Assembly (NCBI GenBank): GCA_902767025.1 | Contig: CACXFZ010000082.1 | Location: 1 to 14,069, forward strand | Length of the DNA: 14,069 bases | From: an uncultured Coriobacteriaceae bacterium | GTDB taxonomy: Bacteria > Actinomycetota > Coriobacteriia > Coriobacteriales > Eggerthellaceae | Direction: 5' to 3' | Part shown: positions 6,542 to 12,783 of the stretch, piece by piece | How positions within the stretch are numbered: position 1 is the first letter of the stretch | Layout: each line of letters starts with the position of its first letter | The notes under the pieces: model-generated | Databases searched by the model: none | What the model was told of the DNA's origin: nothing | The model's input: the letters and a program-made list of their open reading frames with translations, nothing else | Position numbers and translations under genes: made by a program

Positions 6542-6550
6542 ATTATCTCA
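6542..6550 (-). promoter_or_regulatory. Extended -10 promoter element for the MFS gene
   Basis: The minus strand reads TGAGATAAT, an extended -10 (TGn plus GATAAT), about 30 bp before the GTG start. No good -35 box is seen, which is normal for extended -10 promoters. Confidence 0.4.
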
Positions 6551-6648
6551 CAAGCGGCGGTGCGCAGGCGGCGCCGCTGTACCGGGTGCGTGCGCGCGGC
6601 ACCTGCAAGTCGGATGCGCGTTCGCGTGCGGCGCCAGCGCGCGGGGCA

Positions 6649-7281
6649 CTAGCGCGGGCGGATGGGATGGCGCACGACGGTGCGCAGCTTCTCGGGTGCA
6701 GTGCGGCGTGCGTCGCTCAGGTAGATCTCGTGATGGCGGCGCTCCTGCGAGAAGTCCAGCTCGTAGCCTTCCCGTTCCAGGTGTTCGTGCATGAGCTCGA
6801 CAGTGGCCGGCTCGTCGTCGTAGGGGCCGATGTGCATGCATTGCACGCACAGTCCTTCTTCGAGGCTCAGGAACTCTGCAGCCGAGAAGTCGGCCTTCTT
6901 CTTGGCGGCGGCTTCGGCAACCGCCCAGTCGAAGTCGTCCCTGCCCACGAAGTCGGGCAGGCGAATCGCCGAGATCCACTGGAACAGGTCCTTGCGCGCG
7001 TAGTCCACGCCATCCACGCCGTCCTGCCACCAGAAGCCCTCGAGCGGCGGCACCACGTAGTCGAAGTACCCCTCGATCTGGCGCGCGCCCTTCTTCGACA
7101 TCTTGATGGTGAAGGCCACGCCGTAGAGCAGGTTCAGCGCCTGCTGGTAGGTACCGCCTTCGTCGTTGGGGTCGCCCTGCCCGCGCACCGCCACGAAGTT
7201 CATGCGCGGCACCTGCACGACCGTGGGCGTGCGCGGCGGCAGGTAGAACTCCTTGTATTCCTTCTTGTAATCGAACGCCAT
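6649..7281 (-). CDS. GyrI-like small-molecule-binding domain protein
   Basis: The product is 210 residues from the ATG at 7279-7281, which follows an AAGGAGGAACC ribosome site; an in-frame ATG 66 bp upstream has none. The stretch PTVVQVPRMNFVAVRGQGDP, the segment GYFDYVVPPLEGFWW and the C-terminal CMHIGPYDDEPATVE with HHEIYLSD match the GyrI-like (SOUL/AraC effector-binding) fold. Stand-alone members bind or hydrolyse small toxic compounds or shield gyrase; which applies here is unknown. No DNA-binding domain is present. A -10-like TATGAT lies on the minus strand at 7327-7332. It lies 136 bp upstream of the MFS gene in the same direction. Confidence 0.88.
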   Translation of the reverse strand: MAFDYKKEYKEFYLPPRTPTVVQVPRMNFVAVRGQGDPNDEGGTYQQALNLLYGVAFTIKMSKKGARQIEGYFDYVVPPLEGFWWQDGVDGVDYARKDLFQWISAIRLPDFVGRDDFDWAVAEAAAKKKADFSAAEFLSLEEGLCVQCMHIGPYDDEPATVELMHEHLEREGYELDFSQERRHHEIYLSDARRTAPEKLRTVVRHPIRPR

Positions 7282-7541
7282 GGTTCCTCCTTGGCTGTGC
7301 GTGGCATGCTGCGTTTGCCGAGTTCTATCATACGGCACCGTTGCCATGCAGGCGGTTGCCAGGAGAGGGAACCGCTTCGCGAGCGTTCGGCGTCACCGAA
7401 CGGGTTTGTAACTTATTGGCAAAGGACCGGCCGGCTGGGGCGCACTATGCCTTACAATGCCATGTCCTGTGCTGTTCGTCGCAGATGGCGACGGTGCAGG
7501 TACTGTGTGCGCGGCATCGTACCAGTTGGAAGGAATGCAGG

Positions 7542-7688
7542 GTGGCAAACGCGTCCGAAGAACAGCTCAACCTTACAGCCGGAGGGCATTTCCTGCCTTC
7601 CGACTGGCTTGCGCGCGTCGTGCTCGTCTGGTCCGGTTACGCACTGTCGATGTTCGCGGGTACCGCATCGAGCTACGCGGGCATCTGA
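7542..7688 (+). pseudogene. N-terminal fragment of an MFS-type transporter
   Basis: From a GTG at 7542, preceded by AAGGA, the frame gives 48 residues. They include a hydrophilic lead and one hydrophobic helix, WLARVVLVWSGYALSMFAG, followed by TASSYAGI and a TGA stop. This resembles the first membrane helix of macrolide-efflux-type MFS proteins, which usually continue with a Trp-rich segment such as IWYVT; here the frame stops at exactly that point. The remaining eleven or so helices are missing, and 10 bp later the tail of a pilin begins. I read it as a deletion remnant. The family is recognised by eye only, so it could be a small single-pass protein instead. The 260-bp gap upstream holds a TACAAT at 7453-7458 and no gene I can recognise. 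Confidence 0.5.
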
Positions 7689-7698
7689 GCAGATCGCC

Positions 7699-7851
7699 AT
7701 GGATCTGCAGCAAATCGTGTCCGTGAGCAACACTCCGGGTTCGCTCATCCCCTCCACGGGCGGCATGGGCACCTACCTGATCTACGGTGTGGGCATCATC
7801 GCCCTGATCGCTGCGGCAGCGCTTGTCCTTCGTAGGCGTGCCACGAAGTAG
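7699..7851 (+). pseudogene. C-terminal fragment of an LPXTG-type pilin (cell-wall sorting signal only)
   Basis: The 50 residues contain only a sorting signal: a short lead ending NTPGSL, the motif IPSTG (a variant of LPXTG, residues 17-21), a hydrophobic helix and the tail RRRATK. In intact fimbrial pilins this region follows several hundred residues of Ig-like domains, and NTPGSLLPSTGG-like ends are typical of Gram-positive backbone pilins. No ribosome site precedes the ATG, and the coding frame upstream is not pilin-like. It is therefore probably the surviving end of a deleted backbone pilin gene. It lies directly before the sortase gene, the position expected of a backbone pilin. Confidence 0.7.
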
Positions 7852-7872
7852 CAGCTAGTATTCTCCGTCTTC

Positions 7873-7899
7873 ACCCGGGCTCCTCTCCGGAGCCCGGGT
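7873..7899 (+). terminator. Strong hairpin between the pilin remnant and the sortase gene
   Basis: ACCCGGGCTCC (7873-7883) and GGAGCCCGGGT (7889-7899) form a perfect 11-bp GC-rich stem with a 5-base loop, 16 bp before the sortase ATG. No T-run follows. In pilus operons such hairpins often set pilin-to-sortase ratios by partial termination or mRNA protection. That role is inferred. Confidence 0.6.
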
Positions 7900-7915
7900 A
7901 ACGGAAGATTCGGCC

Positions 7916-8743
7916 ATGCGGAACAAGCTGGGTAACATATTCACGGTACTGCTCCTGCTGGTGGGAGTGGCGGCCTTGCTCTACCCGACGGTGAGCGACT
8001 ACTGGAACCGCCATTTCCAATCGACGGGCGAGGCGCAGTACAACGAAACCGTCAAGGCGCTCGAAATCGAAGATCGGCGGGCCATGTGGAACCAGGCGGT
8101 TGCCTACAACCAGGGGCTGCTTGCGCTCTTGCACGGCGAGGAGCCTGTCGGCATGCCCAACTACGACGAGGTGCTCTCCCTGACCGATCAGGGCATCATA
8201 TGCACGTTGCACATATCCAAGATCGACGTGCATGTGACGGTGCATCACGGCGTGGACGAAGGCATGCTGCAGCACTACGTGGGGCATATGCCTTCGAGCT
8301 CCATGCCCGTGGGCGGCGCGGGAACCCACTGCGTGTTCGTGGGGCATCGCGGCTTGCCCAGCGCAAAGCTCTTCACCGATTTGGATGCGCTTGCCGAAGG
8401 CGACATATTCGTCATCGACACGCTCGACGAGCGCTTGGGCTACGAAGTCGACCAGATCCTGACCGTGCTTCCCCACGAGGTGGATGCGCTTGCCATCGAC
8501 CCCGACAGCGACCTGTGCACGCTGGTGACGTGCACGCCCTATGGCGTGAACTCGCACCGGCTGCTGGTGCGCGGCCATCGCGTCGACCTGCCCGAGGAGG
8601 AATTGGCGCGCCATGTCGACGGTGAGGGTTTCCGGATTGATCCGCTGTTCGTGATGATTGCCGTTGTGGCGGCAATACTGCTGGTGTTCTTCATCCTTTC
8701 ACGCCCCAAGAAGCAACGAGAGGAGGAAACGCTTGAGACGTAG
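7916..8743 (+). CDS. Class C sortase (pilin polymerase)
   Basis: The product has 275 residues and joins pilin subunits through isopeptide bonds at the outer membrane face. It has an N-terminal membrane anchor (residues 8-23), the sortase core and a second membrane helix (244-262) followed by a charged tail, the usual class C layout. The catalytic triad is H144 in VFVGHRGLPSAKLF, C206 in CTLVTCTPYG and R215 in NSHRLLVRGHR. The DPF/DPW lid motif usual before the core is not evident; residues EEPVG (75-79) occupy about that position. No good ribosome site precedes the ATG apart from GGAAG at 7903-7907. The stop overlaps the start of the next gene by 11 bases. The upstream backbone pilin gene appears deleted, so its remaining substrate may be the downstream LPXTG protein. 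Confidence 0.92.
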   Translation: MRNKLGNIFTVLLLLVGVAALLYPTVSDYWNRHFQSTGEAQYNETVKALEIEDRRAMWNQAVAYNQGLLALLHGEEPVGMPNYDEVLSLTDQGIICTLHISKIDVHVTVHHGVDEGMLQHYVGHMPSSSMPVGGAGTHCVFVGHRGLPSAKLFTDLDALAEGDIFVIDTLDERLGYEVDQILTVLPHEVDALAIDPDSDLCTLVTCTPYGVNSHRLLVRGHRVDLPEEELARHVDGEGFRIDPLFVMIAVVAAILLVFFILSRPKKQREEETLET

Positions 8744-9458
8744 TATTTCTGCCTTAGTGGCAATCGTGCTCCTGGTGTGCGCGTTCATGCCGTTTTCGGC
8801 TGTTGCGAACGAGCCGGCAGAGCCCGCCTCTTCGGACCTCGAGCTCGTCGTTGAGTTCGTGCACGAAGGCGCTCCGCTGCCCGGAACGCGGTTTTCGCTG
8901 TACCGCATAGGAGACTTCGACGAGTCGGGACCGGTGACGCTCGACGCTGCCTACGCTGCGCGCTTTTCGGTGAGCGACGTGCGCGAACAGCATGGGTGGG
9001 CTTCGGCCGCGCGCGAGATGGCCGAGTTCGTCAAAGAGTCCAAGACGGCGCCGACGCTCAGCGCCACCACGCTCGACAACGGTTGCGCGAACTTCGTCGA
9101 AGCAGACGGGTTGACCCACGGCATCTACCTTGTCGTCGGTGACGACGTGGACTACCAGGGGACAACGTATTCGTCGCTGCCCTTCCTCATGACTATGCCG
9201 AGCTGGGACCCCGAAGACCGCATCTGGCGCTACCAGGCCGTGGCCAAACCCAAGCCGGGCGAGCGCGCGCCCGATCCGACGCCTGCGCCCACGCCCGTGC
9301 CAAGCCCCACCTCGCCCGACGGCGACGATCCTTCGCCCTTGCGCATCGTTGCCGGACTGCTCCCCAAGACGGGGGACGAGATCGCCCTGTGCGCGTTCGC
9401 GCTTGCCGTGGCCGTTCTGGGCCTTGCGGCCTGGCGCTTCGGCCGCAACCGCCGCTGA
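8733..9458 (+). CDS. LPXTG-anchored surface protein, basal or minor pilin-like (TTG start)
   Basis: The start is a TTG at 8733, preceded by GAGGAGGAAACGC and followed at once by a signal peptide (LRRSISALVAIVLLVCAF, cleavage near SAVA). This gives 241 residues. Residues 35-170 resemble a CnaB/SpaA-type beta-sandwich, beginning DLELVVEFVHEGAPLPGTRF and including SLYRIGDF, then GLTHGIYLVVGDD. A proline-rich stalk follows (172-200), then the sorting signal LPKTG (210-214), a hydrophobic helix and the basic tail RFGRNRR. The compact beta-domain plus proline-rich tail recalls the wall-anchoring basal pilin FctB, so a pilus-base role is inferred. It overlaps the sortase gene by 11 bp, which points to translational coupling. 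Only one cysteine (C118) lies in the exported part. Confidence 0.85.
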   Translation: MRRSISALVAIVLLVCAFMPFSAVANEPAEPASSDLELVVEFVHEGAPLPGTRFSLYRIGDFDESGPVTLDAAYAARFSVSDVREQHGWASAAREMAEFVKESKTAPTLSATTLDNGCANFVEADGLTHGIYLVVGDDVDYQGTTYSSLPFLMTMPSWDPEDRIWRYQAVAKPKPGERAPDPTPAPTPVPSPTSPDGDDPSPLRIVAGLLPKTGDEIALCAFALAVAVLGLAAWRFGRNRR

Positions 9459-9460
9459 CG

Positions 9461-9500
9461 CGACAGCACGTTTGCTGTCGACCTCGGGCGCATGCCCGAG
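9461..9500 (+). terminator. Tandem hairpins after the LPXTG gene
   Basis: CGACAGCA (9461-9468) with TGCTGTCG (9473-9480), and CTCGGGC (9483-9489) with GCCCGAG (9494-9500), form two perfect stems with 4-base loops directly after the TGA stop. Neither is followed by a T-run. A third stem, CGGGCC (9556-9561) with GGCCCG (9566-9571), lies just past the end of the convergent methyltransferase gene. These probably mark transcript ends for the two convergent units. Confidence 0.5.
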
Positions 9501-9577
9501 CAAAGGGCCTCCCGGCCGAAGCAGGAAGACCCTTCGCCATGTCATGCGGCTTGTCCGGGCCTGTTGGCCCGAATGCC

Positions 9578-10294
9578 CTAATCTTTGCGCAACGTGATGG
9601 CGATGGTGTTCAGGTAATCGAGCGCCCCCGCCTCGACGGCCGCACGGTCGTTTTGCGCGTACTCGTTGTCGCATTCGATCCAGTCGGCCCATGCTTCGCG
9701 CGTGCACGCCAGCTCGCGCATGCGCTCGATGGCAACACCCGGCGTCTGCTCGAGCAGCCTGCGCCACCAGTCCATGTCATGCATGTAGTCCAGCTGCTCC
9801 GGCGTCCACGATGCCAGCAGGCAGGTGGGCAGGTTGTCGTGGCGGTCGCGCACCATGCCGGGGATGGCCAGGTGGATGGTGCCGCCGCGCTTCACGAATG
9901 GCAGCAGGCACGCGCCCAGATAGCCGGCGTCGCGCCCGAAGTAGTTGTAGGAATCCACGCTCACCACGGCATCGAAGAAACCGTGCGCGAACGGCAGCTT
10001 TGCAGCATCGGCCTTCAGGGGCACGACCTGCCGGTTGCCAAGCCCCAGGCTCTCGAAGAAGCGCATGTTGTCGGATGGGTCGCTCCACAGGTCGGCCGCG
10101 TAGACGGTCAAGCCGTATTCGCGTGCGAGCATCGCAGAGCTGATTCCTGTGCCGCTTCCCAGGTCGAGCACGACCGAGCCGCGAGGCAGGTCCGCCTCGT
10201 CCATCAATTCCTCGGTGAGCTTGCAGGTGTTCGGCCCCATGATCTTGGAGCGCACGAGTCCGGCATCGAAGGTGTTGGTTTTGGGGAACTGCAT
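9578..10294 (-). CDS. Class I SAM-dependent methyltransferase
   Basis: The product has 238 residues and one Rossmann-type methyltransferase domain. Motif I is VVLDLGSGTGISSAM (about 58-72). The acidic end of strand 2 is in TVYAADLW, motif II/III surrounds PLKADAAKLPFAHGFFDAV, and VDSYNYFG follows. The N-terminal segment (MQFPKTNTFDAGLVRSKIMGPNTCKLTEEL, shown here as positions 1-30) and the late DWWRRLLE helices resemble small-molecule methyltransferases near the UbiE/cyclopropane-synthase group, but the substrate is not evident. The start is the ATG at 10292-10294 with AAAGGACAAGGAC before it; an in-frame ATG 51 bp upstream lacks a ribosome site. It converges with the pilus remnant and lies downstream of the TipAS-type regulator, separated from it by an intrinsic terminator. 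Confidence 0.88.
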   Translation of the reverse strand: MQFPKTNTFDAGLVRSKIMGPNTCKLTEELMDEADLPRGSVVLDLGSGTGISSAMLAREYGLTVYAADLWSDPSDNMRFFESLGLGNRQVVPLKADAAKLPFAHGFFDAVVSVDSYNYFGRDAGYLGACLLPFVKRGGTIHLAIPGMVRDRHDNLPTCLLASWTPEQLDYMHDMDWWRRLLEQTPGVAIERMRELACTREAWADWIECDNEYAQNDRAAVEAGALDYLNTIAITLRKD

Positions 10295-10398
10295 GTCCTT
10301 GTCCTTTCCGAGCGATTCGTTTCGTCGCCGCACGAAACCACGCACGTCATGCGCGCTTCGTGCAATCTCTTCGATTCAGCTACTGGACAAGGTCCAAA

Positions 10399-10421
10399 AA
10401 GACATCCCCTTCGGAGGTCTT
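10399..10421 (-). terminator. Intrinsic terminator of the XRE/TipAS regulator gene
   Basis: On the minus strand AAGACCTCC and GGATGTCTT form a 9-bp stem with one mismatch around GAAGG, followed by TTT (the run TCTTTTT). It lies 61 bp past the regulator stop codon. A second stem, GGGGAA (10424-10429) with TTCCCC (10434-10439), directly precedes it. Confidence 0.65.
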
Positions 10422-10481
10422 GCGGGGAACCATTTCCCCAACACGCCGATCATACCACGCCGTCGGCCTGGAGGTGCCGCC

Positions 10482-11294
10482 TTATGCGAGGTTTGCCTTC
10501 AGAGCTTCCACCAAGAAGGCGGTGGCCCCTTCGCCGCAGGCGCTATCGTAGTATGCGGTGAATCGCTCGTCTGCCACATACCCGCTTGCCAAGCCCAGGT
10601 GCGCCTGGCGCGAATAGGCGGCGTCTCCCCAGTGCATGCGGATCCAGCGCTCGTGCATGTGGGCCAGTTCGGCCGACTCGTCAGACGTGGGGCTTGCGCT
10701 GGCCAGGGCAAGGCGCAACTGCACCTTGATCGCCTCCTCCAGCAGTTCCTTCGCGCTCCACTCGTCGGCCGTCATCGCATCCAGGCGATCGTGGGTCGCC
10801 TGGACCGCTTCGTCGCCGTAGCGCTCGCGCGCCTCCTGCTCGTAGGGGTCCTTCCAGCGCTTCAGCGTGGGCAGCATCGCGCCCATGAACGAGACGGCCT
10901 CGTCCAGGCTCACCCCCGTTGCCTCGACGTAGTAGGGGGCCGAATGCTCGATGACCTCGTCCATCGTGTCGTTGGCGAACGCGCCCTTGTCGTAGCACCA
11001 CTTGCAGTAGTTCGGGTTCTCGGTGCCGTCCGCGTTGGTGCCCTTTTCCATGTTCGGCACCGAAAACGGCGTGCCGCAGCATTGGCACGACGGCTCCTGC
11101 GGCAGGTCGATAAGGTGCATAACGGGCGTGTCCAGCGCCGTGGCGATGAGCTTTGCCATGTCGATGCTCGGGGTGGTCTCTCCCGTCTCCCATCGGCTGA
11201 CGGCCTGGCGCGTCACGAACAGCTTGACCGCCAGGTCTTCCTGGGTCAGGCCGCGTTGCTTGCGCAGTTGGGGGAGCGTGTCCTTGATGGTCAT
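10482..11294 (-). CDS. XRE-family regulator with putative zinc ribbon and TipAS antibiotic-recognition domain
   Basis: The product has 270 residues and three parts. Residues 5-60 are an XRE helix-turn-helix (LRKQRGLTQEDLAVKLFVTR, then QAVSRWETG). Residues 70-115 match the putative zinc-ribbon family: C70, C72 and C73, then NYCKWCYDKGAF with C97 and C100, then MDEVIE. Residues about 150-268 match TipAS, with YEQEARERYGDEAVQATHDR and the C-terminal GYVADERFTAYYDSACGEGA. TipAS domains bind thiopeptide-like peptides and are usually fused to MerR DNA-binding domains, so this is likely a ligand-sensing transcription regulator. Ribosome site GGAAAGGG precedes the ATG. It is divergent from the marR-pirin operon, and its target genes are unknown. 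Confidence 0.88.
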   Translation of the reverse strand: MTIKDTLPQLRKQRGLTQEDLAVKLFVTRQAVSRWETGETTPSIDMAKLIATALDTPVMHLIDLPQEPSCQCCGTPFSVPNMEKGTNADGTENPNYCKWCYDKGAFANDTMDEVIEHSAPYYVEATGVSLDEAVSFMGAMLPTLKRWKDPYEQEARERYGDEAVQATHDRLDAMTADEWSAKELLEEAIKVQLRLALASASPTSDESAELAHMHERWIRMHWGDAAYSRQAHLGLASGYVADERFTAYYDSACGEGATAFLVEALKANLA

Positions 11295-11327
11295 CTGAAA
11301 GCCCTTTCCTCGTTGTCTGCGAGTTTC

Positions 11328-11356
11328 ATTCTATGCGCCTGCGGGCACAGGGTCGA
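11328..11356 (-). promoter_or_regulatory. Sigma-70 promoter of the XRE/TipAS gene
   Basis: The minus strand has TCGACC (11351-11356) as -35 and TAGAAT (11328-11333) as -10, with a 17-bp spacer, about 34 bp before the ATG. Matches to consensus are four and five of six respectively. It stands back to back with the marR promoter. Confidence 0.55.
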
Positions 11357-11387
11357 GCAACGCCTTGTTGCGCAAGCACATGGCTGC

Positions 11388-11415
11388 TTGACAGAAATAT
11401 CTAATTAGATATAAT
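11388..11415 (+). promoter_or_regulatory. Near-perfect sigma-70 promoter of the marR-pirin operon
   Basis: TTGACA (11388-11393) and TATAAT (11410-11415) are both exact consensus hexamers with a 16-bp spacer, 26 bp before the marR ATG. A promoter this strong in a GC-rich genome suggests that it is normally held down by a repressor. Confidence 0.88.
11397..11412. promoter_or_regulatory. 16-bp perfect palindrome, likely MarR operator
   Basis: ATATCTAATTAGATAT is a perfect 16-bp palindrome filling most of the promoter spacer and overlapping the first three bases of the -10 box. MarR dimers bind AT-rich palindromes of about this size, commonly in their own promoters, so autorepression by the adjacent MarR is the simplest reading. 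A separate 8-bp palindrome TTGCGCAA lies at 11368-11375, between this promoter and the divergent one. Confidence 0.8.
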
Positions 11416-11441
11416 ATTCACGACAAACAAGGACAGTGGCG

Positions 11442-11876
11442 ATGAAGATCGATTCAGGCATTCTCATAGGCGTATACCGGATGTGCAAGGACCTCGACCG
11501 CGAGACCGCGGCCATCTGCGCTGCCCATGGGCTCACCTACCCGCAGTTCCAGGTGCTCGAAGCGCTGATGCACAAGGGCAGCCTGACGGTCGGGCAGATC
11601 AAGAGCGCGATTCTGGGCAGCAGCGGCACCACCCCCGTGATCGTGGACAACCTGTGCAAGAAGGGGTTGGCGCGCCGCGTCAAGGACCCCGCCGATCTGC
11701 GCAAGAGCATCGTCGAGCTAACCGACGAGGGCAGGGTTCTGATCGAGCGCGTCTACCCGGAAAACGAGCGCATGTTTACGGAGAAGTTCGGCATCTGGAC
11801 GGACGAGGAGAAACGGGAGCTGCTCCGCCTGATCGGTCGCTATCGCCACGCATTCGGCGAGCCGACGGACGGCTAG
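11442..11876 (+). CDS. MarR-family transcriptional regulator
   Basis: The product has 144 residues from the ATG at 11442, favoured over the GTG at 11436 because AAGGA lies 8 bp from the ATG but only 2 bp from the GTG. The winged helix is visible as GLTYPQFQVLEALMHKGSLT, then the recognition helix region SSGTTPVIVDNLCKKGLARR and the wing KDPADLRKSIVELTDEG. Cysteines are C15, C26 and C72. By eye none aligns with the reactive Cys of OhrR, so redox sensing is possible but not shown. It lies 13 bp upstream of the pirin gene in one operon, and the palindrome in its promoter suggests autoregulation. Confidence 0.94.
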   Translation: MKIDSGILIGVYRMCKDLDRETAAICAAHGLTYPQFQVLEALMHKGSLTVGQIKSAILGSSGTTPVIVDNLCKKGLARRVKDPADLRKSIVELTDEGRVLIERVYPENERMFTEKFGIWTDEEKRELLRLIGRYRHAFGEPTDG

Positions 11877-11889
11877 GAAGGAGCAGACG

Positions 11890-12744
11890 ATGCTCAGGCA
11901 AGTAGTGCAACAGGTGCAGGGGTTCAGGACGCAGGACGGCGCGGGCGTGAGCCTGGTGCGCGTCTTGGGCAGCCAGACCGCGCAGGACTTCGACCCGTTT
12001 CTGATGATGGACGACTTCGATTCGACGGACCCGCAGGACTACGTCGTGGGGTTCCCGTCGCATCCCCATCGGGGCATCGAGACCGTCACGTTCCTGTCGA
12101 AGGGCTCGATCGTGCACGAAGACCACCTGGGAACCAAGGCGGCGATAGGCGATGGCGAGGCGCAGTGGCTCACGGCAGGGTCGGGCGCCTTCCACTCCGA
12201 AATGCCCCAGCCCGCGCCGCGGATGCTGGGCGTGCAGCTGTGGCTGAACATCCCGGCGCGCTACAAGATGACGGCGGAGCCCTTCTACCACGGCGTCGTG
12301 AACGGCGAGATCCAGGAGTTCGCGCTGAAGGCGGGCACGCTGCGCCTGATCGCCGGCAACTACCAGGGGCATGCCGGCATCCAGGGCAAGTACCTGCCGC
12401 TCGACTACTACGACATCCGCCTGGATGCGAACGGGTCGGTGGAACTCGACGTGCCGGGCGCAGGCAAGACGGCCATGGTGTTCACGTTGGAGGGCCCGGC
12501 GACTGTCAGCGGCACGCCCGTTGCCGCGAAGACCGCCGCCCGCCTGGGCGATGGCGACACCGTGACCATCGAGGCCGGCGACGAGCCCGCCGAGGTGCTG
12601 TTCATGTGTTCGGACAGGCTGGGCGAGCCGATAGCCTGGGCCGGCCCCATCGTGATGAACACCGAAGAGGAAGTGAAGGACGCCTGGCGCGAGCTCGCGG
12701 ATGGCACCTTCATCAAGCAGGAAGCACGCTACGAGAACAGGTAA
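11890..12744 (+). CDS. Pirin family protein (bicupin)
   Basis: The product has 284 residues, the usual pirin length. The N-terminal cupin holds the four metal ligands: H58 and H60 in FPSHPHRGIETVTF, and H102 and E104 in GSGAFHSEMP. The C-terminal cupin follows from about residue 150, ending at AWAGPIVMNTEEE. Bacterial pirins bind Fe(II); some have quercetin dioxygenase activity and others are redox-responsive binding proteins. The biological substrate is not known here. GGAAGGAG precedes the ATG. As the second gene of the marR operon it is probably induced by whatever ligand or stress releases the MarR protein, as seen in other bacteria where pirin genes adjoin redox regulators. Confidence 0.94.
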   Translation: MLRQVVQQVQGFRTQDGAGVSLVRVLGSQTAQDFDPFLMMDDFDSTDPQDYVVGFPSHPHRGIETVTFLSKGSIVHEDHLGTKAAIGDGEAQWLTAGSGAFHSEMPQPAPRMLGVQLWLNIPARYKMTAEPFYHGVVNGEIQEFALKAGTLRLIAGNYQGHAGIQGKYLPLDYYDIRLDANGSVELDVPGAGKTAMVFTLEGPATVSGTPVAAKTAARLGDGDTVTIEAGDEPAEVLFMCSDRLGEPIAWAGPIVMNTEEEVKDAWRELADGTFIKQEARYENR

Positions 12745-12753
12745 TAGGGCAGA

Positions 12754-12777
12754 GCGGGCCCAAAATCGTGGGCCCGC
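12754..12777. terminator. GC-rich hairpin between convergent pirin and DUF4405 genes
   Basis: GCGGGCCCA (12754-12762) and TGGGCCCGC (12769-12777) form a perfect 9-bp stem with a 6-base loop in the 39-bp gap between two convergent stop codons. There is no T-run on either side, but its placement suits a shared terminator. Confidence 0.65.
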
Positions 12778-12783
12778 CGCTTG

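Noticed and set aside
5229..6794. Long plus-strand open frame opposite the MFS gene
   Set aside because: It is rich in His, Gly, Arg and Gln in the pattern of an antisense frame in GC-rich DNA, has no family resemblance and no ribosome site. The minus strand encodes a clear 12-helix transporter.
7453..7458. TACAAT as the promoter of the MFS fragment
   Set aside because: The only -35-like hexamer (TTGGCA at 7416-7421) is 31 bp away, too far for a sigma-70 promoter, so I did not list it as a feature.
11442..11876. MarR protein as an OhrR-type peroxide sensor because it has a cysteine at residue 15
   Set aside because: Aligned by eye on the TYPQF/TYPQY motif, C15 is about seven residues away from the reactive cysteine of OhrR, so the shared number is a coincidence.
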